Shown one piece after another: positions 29,791 through 40,785 of a DNA stretch of 64,000 bases. The notes beneath the pieces were generated by a model. That model was not told where the DNA came from. It worked only from the letters and a program-made list of their open reading frames with translations, and did no database searches. The first letter of the stretch is position 1, and the number at the start of each line of letters is the position of its first letter. Where the stretch lies: NCBI RefSeq assembly GCF_029852145.1, contig NC_079970.1, positions 24,804,331 through 24,868,330 on the forward strand, in the 5' to 3' direction. This DNA is from Microplitis mediator. Its lineage: Eukaryota; Arthropoda; Insecta; Hymenoptera; Braconidae. The translations under genes were made by a program, and so were the position numbers.

Positions 29791-32700
29791 TCAAGATGTA
29801 AAAGATGAGTCGTCAATGGAATCAGAACTTTCAGAATTGCTTTCAGCTGCATCAACAAAAGCTGAAGACAAGTCGCCGGATAATTTACTTACACCTTGCG
29901 AACTAACATCGTACATAAATATTTCTTTTTCTCCTTTGTTTGGATTTCTCGGCCTACAAAAAAAATAATAACAATAATGATAAATAAATAAATAAATAAA
30001 TACAACAAATAAAAATAAACTACAGTAAAGCAAACTAATTAAAATAAATCTTACGTCGTTACCAATAAGACGACAGACTGTTTCTGAGGCTCGGTTTGAC
30101 TTTCTTGTTCCAACCATTTTTTGTAATTCTCAGCGCTGGGTTTTCTAATCAACTGCTTCAGTGTATCACCAGCTAAAAACTTTGCCGGCATTGGTTCACC
30201 AACTTTTTTCCCGTATCTCGAGGACTGTTGCTCGTCGTCACGAAAGTTATAATCAACTGGCGCGAGAACGACAACACTTGAAATTTTACGATCTTTAAGT
30301 TCTGGTACATCGGGAATCGGAAAAGATGCACCGCTTACTTTTAGCGGCAAGTATCGATTATATTGTGTATTATCATCACCAGAATTAACGACGTTTACCG
30401 GTTTAAGATGAGTAGCATCATCACGTATGTGCTGATCAGCAATTGCTTGGCCTTGTGCCGTATTGGGGTCGAAGTGTACTACTTTCATTTCTACACCTCC
30501 AGGCTTAAGTGTAGCTTGCTCAACTTTTGTGGTGGTTGTCATTACCTTGTTAGGTTTTATCCCCACGCTGTTTTTGTTATTATTGTTGTTATTTATATTT
30601 TTATTATTACTATTGGTATCATCAATAATCTTAGGTCTCTTGGCAATAGACGGAATCGGTGCGCTGGCAGCAACAGCACCACCTCCGGCACCGTAGAAAT
30701 TGGCGAGTGCCTCGGGCGGCAAATTCTCGATCGGGATATCTCCGACCTTGTCGTAATCAAGAACTTGAATATCCGCATTTCCCAAGATTCCAGAACTTAA
30801 CAACTGATCTCTAATATCGTCTGGTACTTCATCCGGCAGATTGGCAATGTTTTGTTTTATTTTAGCTTCGTTTTTCGGTGAACTTGTTGTTGTTGGGGCT
30901 GCTGTAGTGGGCTCAGTAGTTGTCGTTGGAGGCGCGGAAGTCGTTGTCGACGGAGCTATAAATCTGGGTATCGATGATCCGATTGAATTTTCAGTTTTTG
31001 GCACTGGGGTTGCGAATATTTTTTGCTTTGAATCCTTGACTGCGGGCCGATTCCAAATAGATTGATACTGAAACGAAGATTGCTGTGACTGAATATTCGG
31101 TAGTGTTTGCCCGAAGTATCCGTCTTTTTGATAGTTTGGAAACTTTGGAGCTGGGGTTTGGCTGTTGGTCTTCGGCACGTAACCACTCGGATTAGTTAAT
31201 AAAGTTTGTTTTTGTATTGTTATTCCAGTAGCTTGCTGTTGGTGTGTCGGAAAGCTATTTTGGGTTGTCTGAGAGTACTGCACTGAATGCAATTGTGGAT
31301 TAGGCGGAAATGGTCCCGGATGAAGAGGATTTTCTCTAATTGCGTAATGCTGTTCTAATTTTGGTACTGCTTTCAAAATTTCGGCTGGTTTTTGTTCTTG
31401 CTGCTGTTGTTGTTGTTGTTGTTGTTGTAGTTGTTGCTGATGTTGTTGTATTTGTTGTCGCTGCTGCTGTTGATGCTGTAACTGCTGTTGCTGTTGTTGT
31501 TGCTGCTGCTGTTGTTGCTGCTGCTGTTGAATTCGATTGAAATTAGACTGCTGCAATTGTTGTTGATGCTGTTGTTGTTGACTATACTGTTCTCTAATTT
31601 TGTTTTCCTGTTGTTTAAATCTTTGCTGCTCACTTTGCAATCTTTGACGTTCTTGATACTGTTGTTCCTGCTGATTTTGAAGCTCCTGTTGACGATATTG
31701 TTCACGTTGTTTAAGTTCTTGAAATTTTTGTTTCTCATGCTCTTGTTTTAAAATCAATTGCTGCTGCTGATGCTGTTGTTGATAACGTTGATGCAATTGC
31801 TGCTGTTGCTGTTGTTCACCATTAAAACTACTTGGTGAACGTGAATGAGACGGTTGATTTTGCACATGTAAACTCTGATGTGAAACCGAAACAGCAGGTG
31901 GAAAGCCTGGCTGTTGCGGATGATTTATTCTAATACCATGTGCTGGTGAACCAAACGATTGAAATGTAAATCGTTGCTGAACTTCCGGCAGTCCTTGAAT
32001 AGTAATAGGCAGTCTTTGCTGCTGCTGCTGTGGTGGTCGTTGCACATTAATTAGCGGAGACGGTGATTGGAATTGTGGCGGTGGTGAAAAATTAGGTGGG
32101 AGTTGTTGTTGTTGTTGAGATTGAAATGAATTAATTCTTTGTTGCGGAAACGTTATCGGTGATTGTGGAGGAAGTAGTGGTGGCAAAGGCGCCGGTGGTA
32201 ACCGATGATTGGGTTGTATCGCCGGAAATGGACCATGTTGTCTTTTATTATGCGGTGAAGAAATTGAAGGCGATGGTGAAAACGAATTCAAGTACAACGG
32301 CGGATGTCCATTTGGATTATCTCGATCACTCCGTTTATTATGATTATTTGGCGGTAATTTATCCGATCCAAATGTTATTTTAATACCACTACCATCCGAA
32401 TGGTATACTTCACTATCAGGTCTTATTATTGCTCTCAATGTTGTCGAAGGTTCATTTAGTAACGGCGACTGGGTTACGTACGGAACTGGTTCATTTTTAT
32501 CACTCAGTTGATTATCAGAATTTATTTCTTCATGTTCTTCATGCGGCGTCAATGCCGGAATTGGCTTTTCATAAACAACTTTTGATTTACCATTGCCCTG
32601 ATCTTTTTTTTCATACTTAACATAAAACACTTGAATCGGTTCCTTAGTGGGTTTCGATGACGATAACGCCGGCGGTGGTACTGGGGTCGGTAATGATTCA

Positions 32701-33460
32701 TTAGATTCTTTGATAATTATCTCGATAATTGGCTCTGGTTCAGAGCCATAAGGGCTGTGCGACAATGATTCGTCGTGATAGAAATCATCATCACTTTTAG
32801 AGTTTGCCAACGGATTATAAAGTGGATCGCGTTGCGAATACTGAACAATTGGTTCCATTTGTACTGCGTAGGGTGGCGGTCTTCCTCCCCTTCGTGTGTA
32901 ATAAACTTGCTGACGTTTTCCACGATTTTTTTCTTCTACCGCCGTTACCAAAAATACCGCCGTGGCCATAACTACTATCTGTGACAGAAAAAGTTTATAA
33001 AATTTACTTCTAAAATCGTATGACCTAATATTTTGAAAGTAAATCATAAAAAGAAGATATCCTTGATGAGAAACTCATTACTTGGTACTCTATTAAATCT
33101 GTATACTTATATATATTTTATAGAATGTTGTTCGTATGATAAAAATGGTTTTTCGATGTAATGCAAGTGTACCGAATATGGAGAAACCGAGTTCTGGACG
33201 ATGTCATTGGTCTTACGTTTATTCGTGTTAAGAATTTATTAAAAAAGTTTCTTTTATACGTTTCTAATATATATCATCTCATTAACATTATTTTAAGGAG
33301 ACATTTATTGTCTATTTTTACGCCAATTACTTATTTAGTTATTTTCAATTTTAATATTTTCATTCATTAGTTAGTCGGTTATGAAATAATATTTTTTTTA
33401 GTTTTCAATTTGAATAAATTTAAAAAAAAATGTGAAGATAATTACCACTGAGACTCGCAT
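29791..33460 (-). CDS. Unrecognised secreted Gln-rich protein with signal peptide and furin-type site
   Basis: Coding exons on the minus strand: 33446-33460 (5 codons, MRVSV), 30055-32978 and 29791-29953; 3102 bp, 1033 aa, phases 0 and 2 agree. The tiny first exon was chosen because it completes a classic signal peptide: MRVSVIVVMATAVFLVTA, with a likely cut after Ala18. Without it the frame runs into intron. RGKR (24-27) is a furin-type site followed by Gln, so a nine-residue propeptide is possible. Then come a Pro/Asp-rich part, a Gln-rich part (about residues 290-536, with pure Gln runs up to about 15), a Thr/Pro-rich stretch and a more complex region (about 720-780) with LPPEALANFYGAGGG. 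The C-terminus is Ser/Asp-rich. There are very few Cys residues and no named domain. A matrix or cuticle role is possible but I do not recognise the protein. Confidence 0.75.
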
Positions 33461-35627
33461 GGTGTAAACTTAATCACTTGTTCAGGTGCAAATATAAATA
33501 AAACAAAAAAAAAATCTTAGGTAACTAATAAAATTATTTAAATTCAAATAACATATTAGAGCGCCGGTACGCGTTTTTCGGAGGATGTCGAGCGGGACCA
33601 GCGGCGTAAAGGAACTGAGAAGTGATCGGTCTACAGAGTCCACTTCTCCTGCTGTAATTCCCACTCTACTATCATATTCCGAAGCTTCCTCTCTAATATT
33701 GCAGACGTCTCGCGATACCTTTCTCTGGTTAGTGAATGATGTTATCACTGTTTTTTTCTTCCTTCCTCACTATTTTTTCATTATTTATTTTTAAACTTAA
33801 TTTAATTTAACTTATAAAAATGCACATTCTTTATGAACATATATTAAGAAATACCTTCATGTTACACCTGATATATCTTACACATAACATTACACATTAA
33901 ATGTTGTAATTTTCATAGAATTAAATCATAATAAATTATTTAGAAACTTTTTTATAAATGATGATTTGAATTTACTCAAGAAAAAGTATTTCTTATATTC
34001 ATCTTCGATGTCACTTTCGATTTATCTATTTTTTATTCATTTTCATTTTGTTTTAACTGTGTAACGGTATGTGGTAAACAAATAGCGTTAAATCTTGACG
34101 GATTTATTAATAAAAAAAAAAAAAATGATAATAAATAATTTTTTAATTTAAAATTCACTTTCTATTTGACAATAAGTGTATATATTGTTTGGGAAAAACG
34201 TGTGGTCAAGTATCATTGAAATAACGATGAGGATGAGGATATAAAAATATATATGTATATATATATATATATAAGCTGCAGGCGGGTGACCTCAGGAGAG
34301 AGTACATACTTTCCAGTCCAGGAAGAGTCGTTTATAAGAAATACCGATTGCCTGAGGGTGTGATTCGTATCCTACTCATACCGAAATTCAGACTTTTATT
34401 TTTTTAAATTAATATGTATTAAATATAATATATTACACTAAAAATAATTAATTAAAAAAAAAAAAAGAAAATTTTCTTAATCCAAAAATATATAAATTAA
34501 TGAAATAATTTTTTTAATTTAATTAATTAACAACAAAATTGATTTATTTATAAGACTTTTAATTTATTTTACTAAAAATACTTTCTTGAATAATTTATTT
34601 AAATTATTTAGATAGAAATTTTGAATAAATTCAGTGAAGAAAATAAATTTTTAAGAAAAATTGATAAATAAAAGCTCGCAAAAACATGGAAAGTTCGTAA
34701 GAGATAAATAAATGATAAGTAAAAAAATGTAAAATGTTAATAAAATTTGAAAGTATTTGCAACCATCATCAAAAGATAATGATTTAATTAAAAATTTAAA
34801 AAACCGATAATTGAAATTTTTAATTATGCATAATTAAGTGCATTAGTTGAAAGGTAAAGTGGACTAACAGGTTGAAAATTTTCATATTATGCGGGCTGTA
34901 ATTTAATTCACCTCTCACCCGGTTAATTGTACGATTAAACGAAAAAAAATTACAGTTATAAAGGCCTCTGGAGAAAAAAAACTATCAATTAAATTGAAGT
35001 AGTAAGTTTGAGTACTATAATTTTATTTTTAGTTATCTAAACACCGTAATCCAGTGATTCAGCTGTTTATTGTAAAGATAAAGGAATTTCCCAGTCAAAT
35101 AAGATTAAGATAAATACCGAGGATCGAACGGGCGGTCCTATTGAAAGGTGAAATTTGAATTTTTTTAATATGACCGACAAACATACAGAGTTTATTACCC
35201 AGCGATGCTACTTACAATGAAGCGAGAGGATATGAATGAGTAATAATGATAACAACAATGTATGTTATAATAAAAAATTTCGGTATTTTCCCATATGGTA
35301 TTTGAGTTCACGAGTAAACCTCGGTAACATTAAACTCTATATGTGTGATGTGTGGGATAGCTCTTGAACGCTATTCGCTTTTACTTATAAAGATTATGAA
35401 GGCTGTGAAGGCCGCTGCTTGGCTTCTTCTTATACCGTAATGTAACCAAGTGTAGTATGTACAGAGTAGAGTGTGGATGAGCATTTGGCGAACGTTCAAA
35501 CACGGTAGGGATTGAAGACGCGCGGCCTACTTGGTTTATATAAACTTTCACTTATGTTGCCGTAAGAGATCCAAATATTCATTTCCCATCTCAAATGTGA
35601 TAATGAAACAATTTTATTGTAATTAGA

Positions 35628-35681
<54 letters not shown>

Positions 35682-37102
35682 TAAATTAAGAATGAAAAAA
35701 TAAATTATGATATAAATTACTAATATTAAATTCTACATATAGAGAAATTTATATTATATATTAAAATATCAATTATTATGATCAGAAGACATGTATTTAA
35801 ATTTGCGTATAGTAATTGAAATAATCAATATATTATTAATTTTGTGATTATCACTAATTGCAATTGTCAATGAATTAAATTAAACACTGTAATGATACTG
35901 AAGTTAGCAGACGTCTAATAATTTTTGGATTTTTTTTTAGACGATAAACCATAAAAAGAAAAATATTTGAAAAAATTGCACCTGTAGTTTTTAAAATTTT
36001 CTACATGTGCATATTTTTATTTTATTTTTTTACAATTAATTTCTTGAAATACGAAAATTCAAAAATTTTTAAATGTCTGCTAACTTCAGGATCATACACT
36101 GTATGGGATTTAAATTAAAAATATTTTATTTTCATTGATAATTTAAAGAAATTATTAAATATTTTTTAATGGATTATTTCTGTAGAATTAAAAAAAAAAA
36201 TTACTATTTACTATAAAGATGAATGATGAAGTAAATCGAATTTAATTGGATTTTTGAAATGTGGATGAATTATTTAGACCATTAATAAATAGGAAAATTT
36301 TTGAATGTTTAAGGTGGTGGTGGGGTGTGTTAATGAAACGATTCTAAAAATTATTTAATTTCGGGTTAATTATTTGATCTTGTATGGGTTTGTGAATATA
36401 TCTTTATATGTTTATATACGTAAACGAGGATAACGTAACTGGTGAAGAGTGAAAGTGTTGCAAAGTAGAACGCAGAAACTGTACTGCGTTTCATCATTAA
36501 TCAATAAAATAGACGAGTTTCATTACATATAACTTTTTATGATACTAAATTAAATAATTATAAATTCCCATTAGATTACCTACGCATCCACTAGATTTTC
36601 TATGAATAAAAAATTTTTAAAATATTATTTATGTTTGCAAATCGATATAATTGCGCTCCAATTTTGAAACTCATATTCCTGATGATACAAATTATTTTTT
36701 TTCGATCTTCAGGTTTATAATAATTATTTTTGATACGTCGATATTGTAAGTAAGAGAAAACAGTTTCAAGTTAAACAAAAAAAAAAAAAATGCTCATCCG
36801 TATGAAAGACATTCACAACGATTTACTTTATATACTTTCACTGGTGATAATGCGATTAAAAAAACAAGTCACAGGTTGAACTACATTTAATATTTGAATA
36901 CTATCGATTAATAATTCAAATTCAGTGTTGACTTTACATATAAATGCTCGCAAATATGTGTAATTAAAATTTAATTAGATCGCAAAGTGAGAAAATAAAC
37001 GATGAGTCAGACGCGTTATTTAATAAGAAAAATTAAAAATAATTGATATGAGAAAACAGGAAAAGAAATTTAAATGTTTAGCGGGATTTGGTATGAACGG
37101 GA
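33461..37102. other. Intergenic between the secreted-protein gene and METTL25B
   Basis: Bases 33461 to about 33750 are GC-richer and directly precede the ATG at 33460, so they are probably its 5' UTR. TATA-like boxes on the minus strand at about 34334 (TATAAAC) and about 35540 (TATATAAAC) are possible distal promoters. (TA)n microsatellites lie at 34246-34273 and 35632-35679. Everything else is AT-rich with no coding signal except the MITE at 35892. Confidence 0.4.
35892..36095. mobile_element. hAT-like palindromic MITE, copy 11
   Basis: Ends ATGATACTGAAGTTAGCAG and CTGCTAACTTCAGGATCAT; 204 bp; a clean 8-bp duplication ACACTGTA at 35884-35891 and 36096-36103. Confidence 0.9.
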
Positions 37103-39552
37103 ATGGCGTTTGCGGCCAAGTTGGGTAAAGTAACAATCATGTCCATGTGCACGTGTGAGGTTTGTGAATCTGTACGAGTAATACTGGATAATATATTCAA
37201 GATATTTAAAACTTACGGATGGATACTGGATTCGTATATCATTGTCAGTATATTTTATTATATATATATACATATATTATTTTATAAATAATATTTCTTA
37301 TAAAAAAACGCCCGTTTATTTTTTTTCTCGCGTCCACGCTGGCGACAGCACCGCGTGGGCGGTGTAAGCGCGAACTACAAAAAGCGCCGCGGGAATTTTA
37401 AAAATTGCGGGTTATTATTAGTACAGGAAATGAAAGTTGATTATTTTTTTTATTTTAATCAGACGTTAAGCACTTTATCAAACATCTTGTTTTTACGTAA
37501 TAGAAATATTAATAATTGACTGGTTAGAGCTAAAAAAATTTATTTACAATTAAATTTTAAAATAGGATTTTTATCAAGATGATCTATGGTCGAAATTACC
37601 CAACTCATGGAAAAATTTATTTAAAAATATTTCTATTGAAGAATTTGGATCGTGGATACTCAGTAAATCCGAAGGGTAAATTATGATAATTAGCTATTTT
37701 TCCAGTTGCCAATAAATCACATATTTATAAATAATTTACTTTAGGAAACAAGTATGGCCGTTATCGCTGTTAGCGCTCCGACAGTCAATAAAAATATCGA
37801 CAATAAATCGCGATCCTGATAATAAAACTCTATTTGTTTGTAATGGATCCCGATGGAATTATTCAATTTTCGTAAAATCCACTGACAATTTATTGAAATT
37901 ACCTCAAAATAATTTAGTTTGTAACCATAATAATTTATTTAAGAAACATATTAAAATAAAAAAACGTTACGAAATTGAAAATTTTTCTGAGGTAATTAAT
38001 ATTTATAGTTATTTATATTTATATTTATATTTATGTTTATATTTATATTTATATTGATAATCATTTTTTTAAATAATTAAGATCTGCGCTAAGTGTACAT
38101 ATTTATCGAAATGCAAGTGTATAGTCGACACTGGAGCGGGAATGGGTCACTTGGCTCGTCAGTTATCCTACAAATACAATTTATCTGTAGTCTGTATCGA
38201 ACAAACAAAAGAACTATCTGATTTAGCAAAAAAATATGACGAAGAATATTTGATGACAATTAAAAAACATATACCTAATTTCGATTGCAAACCGTCGTAT
38301 CATTTGTGCGCTAAAATTTTCGAAGAAAATAATATTTTTGAAGACAGCTCAAGCAATAATGATGAATTGATCAAAAGCATCAATGAAATATTCGAAAGTA
38401 CTTTTAAAATTTCCGCTACTGAGAAATTTGGATTTGGGTTTATTGGACTGCACCCTTGTGGGGACTTAGCTGTCACTTTGCTCAAACTTTACGTTAAACA
38501 GCCAAATATTAAGTTTATTAGCATTGTTGGATGTTGTTACATGAAATTAACGACTGAGTAAGTGAAAAATTTAATTGATATTTTATAAATTACATATTTA
38601 AGTCAATTAAGAAGTTTTTTTTCCCCTGGGAAATTGAATAATTATCAAGTCAATATTTGAAAATTTTTCCACATCGACCTCCTCAGTAGAAAAATTTATA
38701 ATTCCAAAATTTTGATGAAGTGAATTTTGGAATTTTTCGTCAGTAATAAGAATCTTCAGTAGTAAAAATTTGATTTTTTTTTACTTCATCAAAAGAATTT
38801 TTGGTTTAATTTTTTTGAAAACTTGTCAATTATGAATTTAGTTATTATTTATAAGTACATACGTTGTACATAAGTACATTTATTATAATTATATAAATTA
38901 TTATTGTTAAATTAATAGATAATAATAAAAAAATTTTTTTTTTAATAGTAAAGAAAAAAGTTCATTGGGTTATCCATTGAGTAAATATTTAAATAGTATG
39001 GACAATAATTATTTAAGTTATGCGGCATTAGAAGTCGCATGTCATGCAGTAGAAAATTATTGTGATAAAATGAGAAGTGGTGATTATCACAATTTGAAAG
39101 TACATGCTTATCGCAGTATGTTGGAGATGTTACTGATAAAAAAAGGTGGTTTAATAATGCGTCACGGTCGTGTAACCAGTGTTAAAGTTAACGAACAAAT
39201 GACCTTTGATAGGTAAGTTAAATTAATTAATTGTTAAATTAGGAATAATAATAATTATTTTGTGTAATGATTGATTTACAGATACTGTGAATTAGCGACA
39301 GCTAAATTTGATGATGATAAAAAATTATTTAAGAGCGATTATCAACATATGAAAGTGGAAAAATTTTTGGATAGATGGCAGGATGTTGTTGCTTTCGAGG
39401 CTCTACGGATGATGCTAGCACCGCTAGTTGAAACCGCTGTTTTATTAGATAGATTTTTATTTCTATCCGATCATAATTTAAAACCATTAATGAAAGCCGA
39501 ATTCGATCCAAGACGTTCTCCACGAAATTTTGTATTAATTTCTATAAAATAA
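37103..39552 (+). CDS. METTL25B: METTL25B/RRNAD1-like methyltransferase
   Basis: Six coding exons: 37103-37243, 37566-37675, 37745-37991, 38082-38557, 38949-39212 and 39282-39552; 1509 bp, 502 aa. Phases agree; the first donor (GTCAGT) is weak but the join ILDSYII-DFYQDDLW matches the family's N-terminus. VWPLSLLAL follows, then the SAM-binding loop VDTGAGMGH (181-189), GLHPCGDL (288-295), CCYMKL (317-322), the GYPLS segment, and near the end LAPLVETAVLLDRFLFL and SPRNFVLI. These are hallmark blocks of the METTL25/METTL25B family of putative class I methyltransferases, whose substrate is not firmly known to me. The start could also be the ATG at 37139 or 37145. Intron 1 contains a GC-rich patch (37305-37420) and intron 3 a TTTATA hexamer run (about 38011-38055). 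I favour METTL25B over METTL25 from the N-terminal match, without certainty. Confidence 0.82.
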
Positions 39553-40785
39553 ATTTTTTTATTATTTTATTCAACTTCGTTATTTCCTGTTATTTTTAAC
39601 ATCTCAGTGTAATTGATTCCTTTTACAACATTATAAATATTACTATTTCTTTCTCATAAATTCTGAAGTTACTATAATGTTTAGTCGATTGTTTTTATTA
39701 TGATTACACACGAAAAAAAAAAATTCTCGACTGAAGGTAAATATTCTTGATTCAAGAAAATTTTTTTGGAGACCTAAATTTTCTCAGATAAAGTAGAAAT
39801 CTTCTCCAACCAAGACGAATTCTCTTGGCTCAAGAAAATCTTGACTTGGTTCCCGAAAACGTTTGTCTTCAAAAATATTTTCTTGACTCAAGATGTCTGT
39901 TTTTTCTGTGTACTTTAATTGCGGTGTATGTATATTTTCAGCAAGAAAACTTCAAAATTTTCCTTATCGGATCCGTGTATTGCACGACTCATGATGCGAA
40001 GCATCTGAGATGTGCTTTATGATCGAAAAATTCAATTCGCCTCACTTCGGCAACTATTTCAATTATTATACCCTTGTTAGTTTACGGAATTGAGATATGT
40101 TGCATACTATTTTTAAGATAATTTAATGGATATTAGTTTCATACTTTTCAAAAATTTATTTAGTTCAATAAAAAAGGAAAAAACATCAAAATAGTCTAAA
40201 AAAATTTCCTGTCCGTCAAGTATGAAACCCGTAGACACAATAACTTACGAAAAAATGCAGTAATTGAATCAAATTTTTTTTTTTTTAATACTTTGAAAGA
40301 TTTGTAGATCCCCTATTGCTACTGGCTAGGTAATTCAGTGTCGTTTAATAACAATTAATGAAAGAATAAAAAGGCTGTATAACTATATCTATATATATCG
40401 ATGTAAAATTAACATGGATGCCGATATATCTATACCTATACATGATACGTACATTTATCCCACCAGGGGCGCTTGCGAATTACCATCCTAGTGTAGCTGT
40501 TTTTTTTTTTTTTGCTAATTGGTAAGCCTGAATTGTTTCAGTTCAATTTTTTTTTATTTACATATATTTTTTTTGCTTTTGTTATTAATCGAGATATTTT
40601 GAGTAGGTTCTTTCATAATTATATAAAAAATACTAATATAATTTAAAAAAAAAAAAAAAAAATATTTAAGGAAAGAAAATTTTATATATTTTAAATTTAT
40701 TCGTGCTTCCCGCCATTTTTTTATAATTATTTTATTATTTCATAATAAATGAGCATTATGAGTCGCGCACTTTTGGATTTTCCAA
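39553..40785. other. Intergenic between METTL25B and the satellite array
   Basis: AT-rich, no coding frame. It contains the MITE at 39705-39913, a near-match to a CTCF core motif at 40460-40474, and several A/T homopolymers (40501-40513, 40647-40662). The last 25-30 bases before 40786 look like a decayed satellite end. Confidence 0.45.
39705..39913. mobile_element. Probable mariner-like MITE
   Basis: TACACACGAAAAAAAA on the left and TTTTTTCTGTGTA on the right are imperfect inverted repeats with TA edges. Internal CTTGATTCAAGAAAA motifs recur in both orientations. It resembles the host element at 21899-22364. Confidence 0.45.

Noticed and set aside
30363..32984. Several open frames on both strands rich in Val, Leu or Asn
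   Set aside because: They are shifted or antisense readings of the Gln-rich exon; long CAG/CAA tracts keep all frames open.
33482..33748. 88-codon open frame upstream of the secreted-protein gene
   Set aside because: It is not in frame with MRVSV and has no family resemblance. It is more likely 5' UTR of that gene.
39825..40022. 65-codon open frame after METTL25B
   Set aside because: Half of it is the inverted-repeat interior of a MITE and it has no similarity to known proteins.
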